Shown here: positions 15,775 through 24,297 of the stretch, one piece after another
How positions within the stretch are numbered: position 1 is the stretch's first letter
Layout: the number at the start of each line of letters is the position of its first letter
Source of the DNA: Acidobacteria bacterium AB60
GTDB taxonomy: Bacteria; Acidobacteriota; Terriglobia; Terriglobales; Acidobacteriaceae
Assembly (NCBI GenBank): GCA_008682415.1
Contig: VANK01000008.1
Location: 238,990 to 302,989, forward strand
Length of the DNA: 64,000 nt
Direction of reading: 5' to 3'
The notes under the pieces: generated by a model
Database searches by the model: none
Told to the model about the DNA's origin: nothing
What the model saw: only the letters and a program-made list of their open reading frames with translations
Translations under genes and position numbers: made by a program

Positions 15775-18072
15775 TTGAAACGCACGTCCTTTTCTCGTCT
15801 TGTCGCCGGCCTGCTTCTGGGACTCGTCGCCAGCCTGTTTCCGCCGGCTGGGCTGGCCCAATCCGTCATGACCCGCCACGTTCGCGACGCGGTGCGCAAC
15901 GGCGATGCCCGGCCGGTGGGCCGGCTTGCGCAGACCCAGACGCTGCAGATCGACCTGGTGCTCCCTCTGCGCGATCCGCAGGGGCTGAAGAGCTTTCTCG
16001 CCGATGTCTATAACCCCAAGAGCCCGAACTACCGGCACTTTCTGACGCCCGCGGAGTTCACCGCCCGCTTCGGTCCCACCGCTGACCAGTACAACGCGGT
16101 GCTGCGCTTTGCCGGCGAGTACGGCCTGAATGTCGTCGGCGGCTCGCGCGAGACCATGGAGGTTCAGCTCAAGGGCAGCGCAGGCGCCATCGAAGCCGCC
16201 TTCCACGTCAGCCTGAAGACGTTCCAGCATCCCACGGAGAACCGCGTCTTCTACGCGCCCGACCAGGAGCCCACGCACAACCTGCCCTTCCACCTGTGGC
16301 ACATCGCGGGCCTCGACAACTTTGCGCAGCCCAAGCCCCACCTGGTCCGCAAGTCGGACTTCGCCGCCGCCCACGGCATTTATCCCGAGCAGGTCGTGGC
16401 CCACGCCACTACCGGCTCCGGCCCTTCGGCCTCGTTCCTCGGCAGCGACATGCGCGCCGCCTACTACGGCAGCGGCCCGCTCACCGGCGCGGGACAGTAC
16501 GTCGGCCTGCTGGAGTACTACGGCACCAACCTCGCCGACCTCAACACCTACTACGCCAACGCGAATCAGACCAACAACGTGCCGGTCACCCTCATCTCCA
16601 CCGACGGCACCAGCACCGCCTGCAACCCTCCCGCCTGCGACGACACCGAGCAGACCCTCGATATCACCCAGGCGCTCGGCATGGCGCCCGGCCTGGCCGG
16701 CCTGCAGGTCTACGTCGGCTCCAGCGATACGGCCATGATCGCCGCAATGACCACGCACAATCCCCTGCCCTCCACCATCGGCTGCTCATGGGGATGGACA
16801 CCCGCCGATCCCGGCGCTCTCGATCCCTACTTCCAGCGCATGGCCGCGCAGGGGCAGAACTTCTTCGCCGCCAGCGGCGACAGCTCCACCTGGTCGGCAC
16901 GCAATGCAGCCTGGCCGGCCGACGATGCCTACGTCGTATCGGTGGGCGGAACCGACCTCGTCACCAACGGAGCCGGGGGCGCCTGGCAGTCGGAGACCGC
17001 GTGGCTCGACAGCGGCGGCGGCATTAGCCCGGACAAGATCGCCATCCCCGCCTGGCAGAAGCTCGCGGGCGTCATCAACTCCACCAACAAAGGCTCGACC
17101 ACGCTGCGCAACGGCCCCGACGTCTCCGCCAATGCCAACTTCACCTTCTACGTCTGCGCCAACCAGACCACCTGCACGGCCAACACCTACGGCGGCACCA
17201 GCTTCGCCGCTCCCATGTGGGCGGCCTACATCGCCCTTGTCAACCAGCAGCTTGTGACCAACGGCTCCAGTCCGGTGGGCTTCCTCAACCCAACCATCTA
17301 CCAGCAGAACCTCAACGGACAGCAGTACGCAGCCGACTTCCACGACATCATCAGCGGCAAATCCGGCAGCTACTCCGCGAATGCCGGCTACGACCTCGTC
17401 ACCGGCTGGGGCAGTCCCAACGCCGGCCTGATCGCCGCCCTCACCGCTCCGCCCACGCCGGCCTTCAGCCTCTCCGCCTCCGCGGCATCCGTCTCGGTGG
17501 TCCAGGGTCAGTCGGGCAGCTCCACCATCAGCGCCAGCGTCTCCGGCGGATTCAACGCCGCCATCGCGCTCTCGGCCACCGGCCAGCCCAGCGGCGTCAC
17601 CGTCACCTTCGGCGCATCGTCCATCGCCCCGCCGGGCTCGTCCGTCATGTCCATCGCCGTCGCCTCCACCGTCGCTCCCGGCAATTACACCATCACGGTC
17701 ACCGGCGCCGGCGGCGGCCTCACCAACACCACCACGGTCGCGCTCACCGTCACCGCTGCGGGACCCAGCTCCTTCGCGGTCGCGGTCTCGCCCAGCTCCG
17801 GTTATCTGACCCGCGGAACCAGCGGATACGTCTTCGTCACCACCACCGTCTCCGGCACCTTTAACTCCGCTGTCACGCTCTCGGCCTCCGGGGTGCCCTC
17901 CGGAGTGACTTCCAGCTTCAGCCCGGCTTCGATTGCCGCACCCGGCGGAGGCACCTCGAACTTCACCCTCACCGTGCCCAAAACCGCAAAGACCGGAACC
18001 TACTCCATCACCATCACCGGCAAGGGCGGGGGCCAGACGCACACTGCCCTCTTCACCTTCCAGATTCGTTAG
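15775..18072 (+). CDS. S53 pro-kumamolisin-type secreted serine peptidase
   Basis: 765 residues from TTG 15775, chosen because AGGAG lies 6 nt upstream and a signal peptide (MKRTSFSRLVAGLLLGLV...) then begins at residue 1; the in-frame GTG at 15733 has neither. Residues about 30-175 are the activation prodomain. The catalytic domain shows Glu292/Asp296 (DDTEQTLDITQAL), oxyanion Asp369 (ASGDSST) and Ser476 (GGTSFAAP), plus the calcium-site block DFHDIISG. After residue about 560 come two Ser/Thr-rich Ig-like repeats (FSLSASAASVSVVQGQSG and FAVAVSPSSGYLTRGTSG). S53 enzymes are acid-active endopeptidases. It is probably exported and digests protein outside the cell. Confidence 0.93.
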   Translation: MKRTSFSRLVAGLLLGLVASLFPPAGLAQSVMTRHVRDAVRNGDARPVGRLAQTQTLQIDLVLPLRDPQGLKSFLADVYNPKSPNYRHFLTPAEFTARFGPTADQYNAVLRFAGEYGLNVVGGSRETMEVQLKGSAGAIEAAFHVSLKTFQHPTENRVFYAPDQEPTHNLPFHLWHIAGLDNFAQPKPHLVRKSDFAAAHGIYPEQVVAHATTGSGPSASFLGSDMRAAYYGSGPLTGAGQYVGLLEYYGTNLADLNTYYANANQTNNVPVTLISTDGTSTACNPPACDDTEQTLDITQALGMAPGLAGLQVYVGSSDTAMIAAMTTHNPLPSTIGCSWGWTPADPGALDPYFQRMAAQGQNFFAASGDSSTWSARNAAWPADDAYVVSVGGTDLVTNGAGGAWQSETAWLDSGGGISPDKIAIPAWQKLAGVINSTNKGSTTLRNGPDVSANANFTFYVCANQTTCTANTYGGTSFAAPMWAAYIALVNQQLVTNGSSPVGFLNPTIYQQNLNGQQYAADFHDIISGKSGSYSANAGYDLVTGWGSPNAGLIAALTAPPTPAFSLSASAASVSVVQGQSGSSTISASVSGGFNAAIALSATGQPSGVTVTFGASSIAPPGSSVMSIAVASTVAPGNYTITVTGAGGGLTNTTTVALTVTAAGPSSFAVAVSPSSGYLTRGTSGYVFVTTTVSGTFNSAVTLSASGVPSGVTSSFSPASIAAPGGGTSNFTLTVPKTAKTGTYSITITGKGGGQTHTALFTFQIR

Positions 18073-18108
18073 CCCTTCGCAACCACCAGGTTCAGCTTCC
18101 CTTCAGCC

Positions 18109-18144
18109 AGGCCCGGGTCAACTCGATCCGGGCCTGCTTCTTTT
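18109..18144 (+). terminator. Intrinsic terminator after the S53 gene
   Basis: Perfect 8-bp stem AGGCCCGG/CCGGGCCT (18109-18116, 18128-18135), 11-nt loop, followed by GCTTCTTTT. Confidence 0.7.
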
Positions 18145-18225
18145 CGCCTGGGCCCTTCCCTACTTGGCGTCTCACCCCCCTTGCGCGTAAGGTGAGTGGC
18201 ATCTGACCTTCGGAGATTCCCCGCC

Positions 18226-19416
18226 GTGACCAATCCGAGCCTTGCAGAACCAAGGCAGCAAACCATCTCCAAGCCCGCCTCCTCCTCGAAACGCCTGTTG
18301 TCGCTTGACGTCGTCCGCGGCATCACCATCGCCTTCATGATCATGGTGAATAACAACGGCGGGCCCGGTTCCTGGCACTTCATGAATCACGCGGAGTGGA
18401 ACGGACTGACCCCGACCGACCTGGTGTTCCCTACGTTCGCCTTCGTCATCGGCGTATCCATCGTCTTTGCGTTCAGCGCGCGCCTGGAGCGGGGAGCCAG
18501 CCGCAGCGAACTGGCCCGGCACACAGTCATACGCGCGATTGTCCTGATCCTCTTCGGCATCATTGTGAACAGCTTTCCGCTGTTTCATCTCGAGCACATG
18601 CGGTTCTACGGCGTCCTGCAGCGGCTGGCCCTCTGTTACCTGGTCGTGGGTCTGTTTTACCTCTATGACCAGCGCGCTTCCACCAAGTGGATGGCGCTGG
18701 CCGCCGCGCTCATCGGCTACTGGATCCTGGTACGCTGGGTGCCGATTCCCGGCATCGGCATGCCCGGTCGAGACGTGCCCTTCATGGACATGAATCGAAA
18801 CCTGGTCTCCTGGATTGACCAGCATCTCTTCCCGTATCACCTGTATCTCTATTCGCCCGATCACAATGTGCGCGATCCTGAAGGCCTCTTGAGCGATCTG
18901 CCCGCATTCGGCACCACGCTGATGGGCGTGCTCGCCGGCATCTGGCTGCGTTCCAATCGCAGCGGGAAAACAAAAACGTACGGTCTCGCACTCGCCAGCT
19001 TCTGCAGTCTCCTCGCCGGTTATCTCTGGTCGCTCGCGTTCCCCCTGAACAAGAACATGTGGACCAGTTCGTTCGTTCTCGTCGCGGGCGGTTACTCTCT
19101 CGCACTCCTCACTCTCTGCTACTGGGCCGTCGAACTGCGCAACTGGCGCAGGGGCTGGACCTACCCCTGCCTCGTCTTCGGCTCCAACGCCATCGCCGCC
19201 TACATGTTCAGCGAACTCCTCCCCGGCATATTGGGGTTCTTCAAGATCTCAAGCGGCAACCGCACCATGAACATCGAACAGTACTTCGTGAGTCATGTAT
19301 CGTCGTTCCTCCCCGCCCACGGATGGGCCCCCTTCGCCTGGTCCTTCACGTTCACAGCCGTCTGCTTTGTCCCGGTCTGGATCCTCTACCGGAGGAAGAT
19401 CTTCCTGAAGGTGTAA
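18226..19416 (+). CDS. NagX/HGSNAT-like membrane acyltransferase (DUF5009 type)
   Basis: 396 residues from GTG 18226 (GGAGA 9 nt upstream); GTG 18196 is an alternative with no ribosome site. The family start is seen as RLLSLDVVRGITIAFMIMVNN, followed by GSWHFMNHAEWNGLTPTDLVFPTFAFVIG. Ten or so membrane helices follow. Relatives include heparan-alpha-glucosaminide N-acetyltransferase and bacterial NagX, which act on sugars at the inner membrane. GH27 starts 7 bp downstream, so the pair is one operon, probably for handling galactose- or amino-sugar-containing glycans. The exact substrate is not shown. Confidence 0.88.
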   Translation: MTNPSLAEPRQQTISKPASSSKRLLSLDVVRGITIAFMIMVNNNGGPGSWHFMNHAEWNGLTPTDLVFPTFAFVIGVSIVFAFSARLERGASRSELARHTVIRAIVLILFGIIVNSFPLFHLEHMRFYGVLQRLALCYLVVGLFYLYDQRASTKWMALAAALIGYWILVRWVPIPGIGMPGRDVPFMDMNRNLVSWIDQHLFPYHLYLYSPDHNVRDPEGLLSDLPAFGTTLMGVLAGIWLRSNRSGKTKTYGLALASFCSLLAGYLWSLAFPLNKNMWTSSFVLVAGGYSLALLTLCYWAVELRNWRRGWTYPCLVFGSNAIAAYMFSELLPGILGFFKISSGNRTMNIEQYFVSHVSSFLPAHGWAPFAWSFTFTAVCFVPVWILYRRKIFLKV

Positions 19417-19423
19417 GAAAACC

Positions 19424-21052
19424 ATGTTCGACAACACGAGACTCGCGATCCGAAGCCTGGCCTTGTTTGTGGCCATGGCAAGCGCGGCCACCCTGATTCA
19501 AGCTCAATCCCCGACTCGCCTGGTTCCTGTTCCGCCACCGCCCATGGGCTGGTCGTCGTGGAACAGCTTCTCCAACACGGTCAACGCCCGGGTCATCATG
19601 GACCAGGCCAAGGCCATGGCCACCAGCGGCCTGCAGAAGGCCGGCTATCAATACATCAACATCGATGAAGGCTGGTGGCTGGGCCGGCGCGACAAGGATG
19701 GCAACATCCTCGTCAATGACAACCAGTGGCCCGGCGTCGGCCTTACCGACAAGCCGGCCGACATGACCAGCATCGTCACGTTTATCCATAACCTCGGCCT
19801 CAAAGCCGGCATCTACACCGACGCCGGCAAGGACGGCTGCAGCATGACCCCCGACCTCGGGCCGCCGTTTCGCGACGTGGGCAGCGAAGGCCACTACGAG
19901 CAGGACTTCACCCAGTTCGCAAAGTGGGGCTTCGATTACGTGAAGGTGGATTGGTGCGGCGGCGACAAGGAGAACCTCGATCCCGCCGTGCAATACGCGG
20001 AGATCGCCCGCGCCATTGCCCACGCGGAGAAGGCCACCGGCCATCACCTCTTCTTCTCCATCTGCAACTGGGGCAAGCACAGCCCCTGGACCTGGGCGCC
20101 GCACATCGGCGACGTCCCCGCCGACATCTGGCGCACCAGCGGCGACATCGTCGATCCCATCGTCGCCGGCAACGTCCACGCCGATCGCAAAGCCAGCTAC
20201 GACAAGATGCTCGCCAACTTCGACCAGGGCATTCACCCCGAAGCCCAGCACACCGGCGCCTACAACGATCCCGACATGATGGTGATCGGCATGCCCGGCC
20301 TCACAGACAAGCAGAACCGCGTGCACATGAGCCTGTGGGCCATCTCCGGCGCGCCTCTCCTCGTCGGCGCCGACCTCACCAAGATCTCGCCCGCCACCCT
20401 CGAGACCCTCACGAACCCCGAGGTCCTGGCCATCGACCAGGACACCGCCGGCCTGCAGGCCGTGAAAGTCGCCGAGCGCGAGAAGGACCTCCAGATCTGG
20501 TCCAAACCACTTGCCCGCGCCGGCAGCCGCGCGGTCCTGCTGCTCAACCGCACCGACGCCGAGAAAGATATGGAAGTGCGCGCCGCCGACCTCGGCCTCG
20601 CCGACCAGGCTCCCATGGCCGTGCGCGACACCTGGTCGCGTTCCCCCCTCGGCACCTTCACCAAGACCTTCGCTGTCCGCGTCAAGGGAGGCGATGCGGT
20701 CCTCCTCGCCGTCAGCGGCGCAAACGTTCCCAGCGTCCCGTTCAAACCCGAGGGCGTGGGACCCGGCAGGCCGCTCTGCCACGGATGCGACTATCGCTTC
20801 ACCAAATTGAGCGCCCACGCCGGCTGGGCCCGCATCCGCATCAACTACACCAATCCCGACAAGACCCCCCGCTTCGCCGAAATGCGCGTCAATGCGCAGA
20901 ACGCCACCCGTCTCGCCTTCCCCCCCACCGGATCCACCCCCGGCGCCATCCTCGTTCAGGCGCCCTTCGACAGACCCGCCGCCGCCAACTCCCTCACCCT
21001 CTCGCCCGGCCGCGACGCCATGCCCGCGATCGCCTCCATCGACGTGGAGTAA
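19424..21052 (+). CDS. GH27 alpha-galactosidase, secreted
   Basis: 542 residues with a signal peptide (residues 1-28, ending IQAQ). The GH27 barrel opens with PPPMGWSSWNSF. The nucleophile is Asp176 in DYVKVDWCGG. The acid/base is probably Asp241 in RTSGDIVD, which aligns with Asp231 of human GLA. NDPDMMVIG at 281 and SLWAISGAPLLVGADL near 325 are further family blocks. The C-terminal 120 residues (after about 420) form a beta-rich, CBM-like domain. Alpha-galactosides such as melibiose, raffinose or galactomannan side chains are likely substrates; beta-L-arabinopyranosidase activity also occurs in GH27. Confidence 0.93.
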   Translation: MFDNTRLAIRSLALFVAMASAATLIQAQSPTRLVPVPPPPMGWSSWNSFSNTVNARVIMDQAKAMATSGLQKAGYQYINIDEGWWLGRRDKDGNILVNDNQWPGVGLTDKPADMTSIVTFIHNLGLKAGIYTDAGKDGCSMTPDLGPPFRDVGSEGHYEQDFTQFAKWGFDYVKVDWCGGDKENLDPAVQYAEIARAIAHAEKATGHHLFFSICNWGKHSPWTWAPHIGDVPADIWRTSGDIVDPIVAGNVHADRKASYDKMLANFDQGIHPEAQHTGAYNDPDMMVIGMPGLTDKQNRVHMSLWAISGAPLLVGADLTKISPATLETLTNPEVLAIDQDTAGLQAVKVAEREKDLQIWSKPLARAGSRAVLLLNRTDAEKDMEVRAADLGLADQAPMAVRDTWSRSPLGTFTKTFAVRVKGGDAVLLAVSGANVPSVPFKPEGVGPGRPLCHGCDYRFTKLSAHAGWARIRINYTNPDKTPRFAEMRVNAQNATRLAFPPTGSTPGAILVQAPFDRPAAANSLTLSPGRDAMPAIASIDVE

Positions 21053-21198
21053 AAATCCGCCGGCGCAACCACTCGTTTCGTCGAAGGAATCTTCGCGCCG
21101 CCGGCACCGCATCCCCGCGCGCCTCATCCTACCCTCTGCACACGTTTGGGCCCCGCGGGCGTCTCTCGTCTTGAGGTCGCCCGCCCCGGAATTCAACG

Positions 21199-21963
21199 AT
21201 GAGCATTGCGCAGTCCACAGGATTCCGCCTTTCCCTCCGCGCCGCCGATCCCTCCGCGACGGGCCGACTGCGATCCCGCGCCATCCTCGACATCGTTCTC
21301 GCCTACGGCCTGATCCTCGCCACCATCTGGTCGCCCCGCCCCTTCCAGCAATGGATCTACCTTCTGGCCGCCGCCTGGATCGTCGTCTCCACCGCGCGCT
21401 CCTTCCCCGGATGGAACGCCCTGGGCTTCCGCACCGGCGGTTTCTGGCGCTCCTCCTGGGTCATCGCCGCGGCCATCCTCTTTGCCGCGCTCGCCACCGC
21501 CGCCGCCACCCGCCTGCACACCCTGCGCCAGCCCGTCAGCGGCCGCAGCTGGATCATGACCTTCGGCGGCTACGTCGTCTGGTCCTTCGCCCAGCAGTTT
21601 CTGCTGCAGAGCTACTTCCTCCACCGCTTCCGCCAACTCATTCCAAGCCAGACAAAGGCAGCCCTCGCCGCCGCCGGAATCTTCGCCGCCGCGCACCTGC
21701 CCAATCCCATCCTGGTTCCCGTCACCCTGATCTGGGGACTCTGCGCCTGCTTCGTCTTCCTCCGCCACCGCAACCTCTACCCGCTCGCGGTCACGCACGC
21801 CATCCTCGGCATCTGTGTGGCCGTCACCGTTCCCGGACCCCTCATCCACAACATGCGCGTCGGCCTTGGCTACGTGCGCTATCACCACCGCACCGCGCCT
21901 CCGCTCGCCCCGCCCACGGCCCCGGCCAGCCTCTTCACGCGCCTGCAGCACTTCTGGTCCTGA
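21199..21963 (+). CDS. CPBP/CAAX-like membrane protein lacking catalytic glutamates
   Basis: 254 residues with about seven hydrophobic segments. The CPBP layout is recognisable: motif 1 region WSFAQQFLLQSYFLHRF (130-144), motif 2 FAAAHLPNP (His166) and motif 3 LAVTHAILGI. In active CPBP glutamic proteases motif 1 reads EExxxR. Here both glutamates are glutamine (Gln132, Gln133). The protein may be a non-proteolytic member or use another residue. It stands 146 bp after GH27 on the same strand. Confidence 0.75.
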   Translation: MSIAQSTGFRLSLRAADPSATGRLRSRAILDIVLAYGLILATIWSPRPFQQWIYLLAAAWIVVSTARSFPGWNALGFRTGGFWRSSWVIAAAILFAALATAAATRLHTLRQPVSGRSWIMTFGGYVVWSFAQQFLLQSYFLHRFRQLIPSQTKAALAAAGIFAAAHLPNPILVPVTLIWGLCACFVFLRHRNLYPLAVTHAILGICVAVTVPGPLIHNMRVGLGYVRYHHRTAPPLAPPTAPASLFTRLQHFWS

Positions 21964-21980
21964 AAAACCGCAGCGTGCCG

Positions 21981-22952
21981 TCAGCCCGCCTCCGCCCGCG
22001 CCTTCCCCGGCCGGAACAGCCACACATTCAGCAGCGTGAACAGCACCGCCCCCACCGTGAACTTCAGCCATACGGGCGCCGCCGAGGGCGAAAAGAACCC
22101 CTCCAGGCATCCGGCGATCACCAGCAGCGGAATAATCCCCGACACCAGCCGCGTCGCCTCAATCCCTCCCGCCGCAATCGAATCCTTCCAGCGGTAGCCG
22201 CCCGGAAACAGCATCGCCTGCCCCAGCCGCAGACCCGCCCCGCCCGCAATCAGGATCGCCGGCAGCTCCAGCGATCCGTGCGCCGCCACAAAGCTCCACA
22301 GCGCCAGGCTCATGCCGTAGTGATGGCACGCCGCCCCCACCACCCCCAGCATCATGCCGTTATTGAACAGCGAATAGAGCGTCAGAAACCCGAACGTGAT
22401 CCCGCCCGCGAAGGTCATGAAGCTCACGCTCAGGTTATTGGTCATGATGAAGCTGGTGGCGGTCGGCGCCATGCTCACCACCGAGTGCGTCCACATCTCG
22501 TGCCGCTCCATCGTCTCGATCATCGCCGGTCCCAGAAAGTGCCGCATGAACTCCGGCCGCGCGTTGGTGGCCACTACCCCCAGTACCCCACAGGCCACCG
22601 AGATCGCCACCGACGCCCCCACGTACCCCAGGTTGCGCCGGAACACCACCGGATACTCGTCCCGCAGAAAGCGGAAAAGACCGCCCCAGCTCGCCTTCCG
22701 CCGGGAGTAGATCACGTGGTGCGCGCGCGCCAGCAACTGGTTCACGTGCGCGGCGTAGGTTCGCGCCGTGGCATCCTGCCGCAGCACCGAAAGATCAGAG
22801 GCCACCTGCCGGTACAGCAGCGCCATCTCCTGCAATTCGGCGCGCGAAAGCTGCTTCAAGCCGCTCGCATCCGCCTGGCCCAGCAGCATCTCCAGCCGCT
22901 CCCAGTGCGGCCGCCGCTTCGCCAGCCATAAATTCGATAGAATTTGCGCCAT
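21981..22952 (-). CDS. SpoIIM-like (stage II sporulation M / DUF95) membrane protein
   Basis: 323 residues from ATG 22952. A cytosolic N-terminal helical region of about 100 residues (RRPHWERLEMLLGQ, AELQEMALLYRQVASDLSV) leads to five or six membrane helices, with AHGSLELPAILIAGGAGLRLG near 240-260 as the family signature. In non-sporulating bacteria this family usually sits beside an RDD-domain gene, as here (divergent, 54 bp apart). Role unknown; possibly envelope remodelling or transport. A longer reading frame continues upstream, but it is antisense to the RDD gene. Confidence 0.85.
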   Translation of the reverse strand: MAQILSNLWLAKRRPHWERLEMLLGQADASGLKQLSRAELQEMALLYRQVASDLSVLRQDATARTYAAHVNQLLARAHHVIYSRRKASWGGLFRFLRDEYPVVFRRNLGYVGASVAISVACGVLGVVATNARPEFMRHFLGPAMIETMERHEMWTHSVVSMAPTATSFIMTNNLSVSFMTFAGGITFGFLTLYSLFNNGMMLGVVGAACHHYGMSLALWSFVAAHGSLELPAILIAGGAGLRLGQAMLFPGGYRWKDSIAAGGIEATRLVSGIIPLLVIAGCLEGFFSPSAAPVWLKFTVGAVLFTLLNVWLFRPGKARAEAG

Positions 22953-23006
22953 GGTGCCGGACCATCGACTCCAGTCCGGTGAACCCCGCGGCACCAGCCC
23001 GGTCGC

Positions 23007-23825
23007 ATGAACCAAGTGTCTGATCAGCTTAGCATCGATACGCCGGAACTCGTGACCATCGAGATGCCCCTGGCCGGCGTCGGCAGCCGCTTCATCGCCC
23101 TGCTCATCGACGGCGTCGTTTGGTTCGCCGCCATCCTCGTCCTCTTGTTCCTCTCCCTCATCTTCCTGCCCGCCATCCGCGCCGCCTCCGCTCTCTCTGA
23201 GAAGTGGGCCGTCGCTCTCATCATCTTCATCTTCTTCCTGCTCAACTGGGGCTACTTCACCCTCTTTGAGGCCTTCTGGAACGGGCAGACCCCCGGCAAG
23301 CGCATCGCCCGCATCCGCGTCATCCAGCGCACCGGCCGACCCATCGGCATCGTCGAATCCATGGCCCGCAACTTCGTGCGCTACGTCGACTACCTGCCTT
23401 CGTTCTACGTCGCCGGCGTCATCACCATGTTCGTCACCAAACAGCACCAGCGCCTGGGCGACCTCGCCGCCGGAACCCTCGTCGTGCGCGACCGCACCCC
23501 CGAGTCTCCCCTCTGGAACGACGCCGGCTCGCGCACCTTCACCGCGGCCAGCTTCACCCGCCAGCCCGCCATTCCCGAGCCGCACCTGCAGGTCTCGCTC
23601 CCCGCAACCGGCATCGCCAAACTCGCCTCCACGGACCTCGAGGTGCTCGAGAGCTTCTTCGCCCGCCGCCTCGACATGCCCCTCGAGGTACGGCAAAACC
23701 TCGCCGGCCGCATCGCCGCCGCCCTGCAGGCCAAATCCGGTCTCGAGCCTCCCCCGGGCGTCAGCACCGAGACCTTCCTCGAAGCCATCGGCCGCGATCT
23801 CCGCGATCAGGCGCGCCTGCGCTGA
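23007..23825 (+). CDS. RDD family membrane protein
   Basis: 272 residues. The RDD domain occupies residues 20-150: GSRFIALLIDGVVWFAAILVL (Arg/Asp of the name), a second helix ALIIFIFFLLNWGYFTLFEAFWNGQTPGKR, and the end motif HQRLGDLAAGTLVVRD. The soluble C-terminal 110 residues are not recognised. RDD proteins are poorly understood; some act in ion or solute movement. It is divergent from the SpoIIM-like gene and shares its short promoter region. Confidence 0.88.
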   Translation: MNQVSDQLSIDTPELVTIEMPLAGVGSRFIALLIDGVVWFAAILVLLFLSLIFLPAIRAASALSEKWAVALIIFIFFLLNWGYFTLFEAFWNGQTPGKRIARIRVIQRTGRPIGIVESMARNFVRYVDYLPSFYVAGVITMFVTKQHQRLGDLAAGTLVVRDRTPESPLWNDAGSRTFTAASFTRQPAIPEPHLQVSLPATGIAKLASTDLEVLESFFARRLDMPLEVRQNLAGRIAAALQAKSGLEPPPGVSTETFLEAIGRDLRDQARLR

Positions 23826-24297
23826 TCCCACCGGCGCCCACCCCCGCGGTTCCACCTTTACGCGTTTCTCGCGTCTGCGCACCTTATTGTTCCTGTATGG
23901 AACACGCGGCCCCTTTGACACGTCCCCTTGTGATCGCTGGCACATCGATGCCTTGCGCCCAGGACTTCAATGGCATGGGCAGCAGTTCGGGACCAGTTAA
24001 GACTCTACTAAATCGTTTGAGTTAGAGCTCTCACGAACTGTGGCTCGGGTAATAGAGTGCTCCGGCGCGCCACTCCTCCGCACGTTTTGAGGCCTGGCAA
24101 GAATGCGTCGAAGCGCACGCGCGCTACGGTGTGAGCCGCAGACGCACTCAGTAACCGTATGCGGCCCCAGAGCTCGGAATCGGGCGGTATCCGTCCGGAT
24201 TCGTGCTCTTCGTCGCGTTCGTTTCTGGTGGCCGGAAAAGCCCGGAGCGCTAAACCGGGCCACTCGTAAACAGGCAGTACTTGTAAAGGACGGTCCA
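23826..24297. other. Leader/promoter region of the first TonB-dependent transporter
   Basis: No gene is seen in 472 bp. A LacI-type operator core (AA-N-CG-N-TT) lies at 24009-24020 but its flanks are poor. A 6-bp GC hairpin sits at 24240-24260 just upstream of the ribosome site AAAGGA. No clear sigma70 promoter could be picked. Confidence 0.35.

Noticed and set aside
22952..23945. Extension of the SpoIIM-like gene to 654 residues
   Set aside because: The extra N-terminal part is antisense to the RDD gene and is low-complexity; ATG 22952 gives a normal-length protein.
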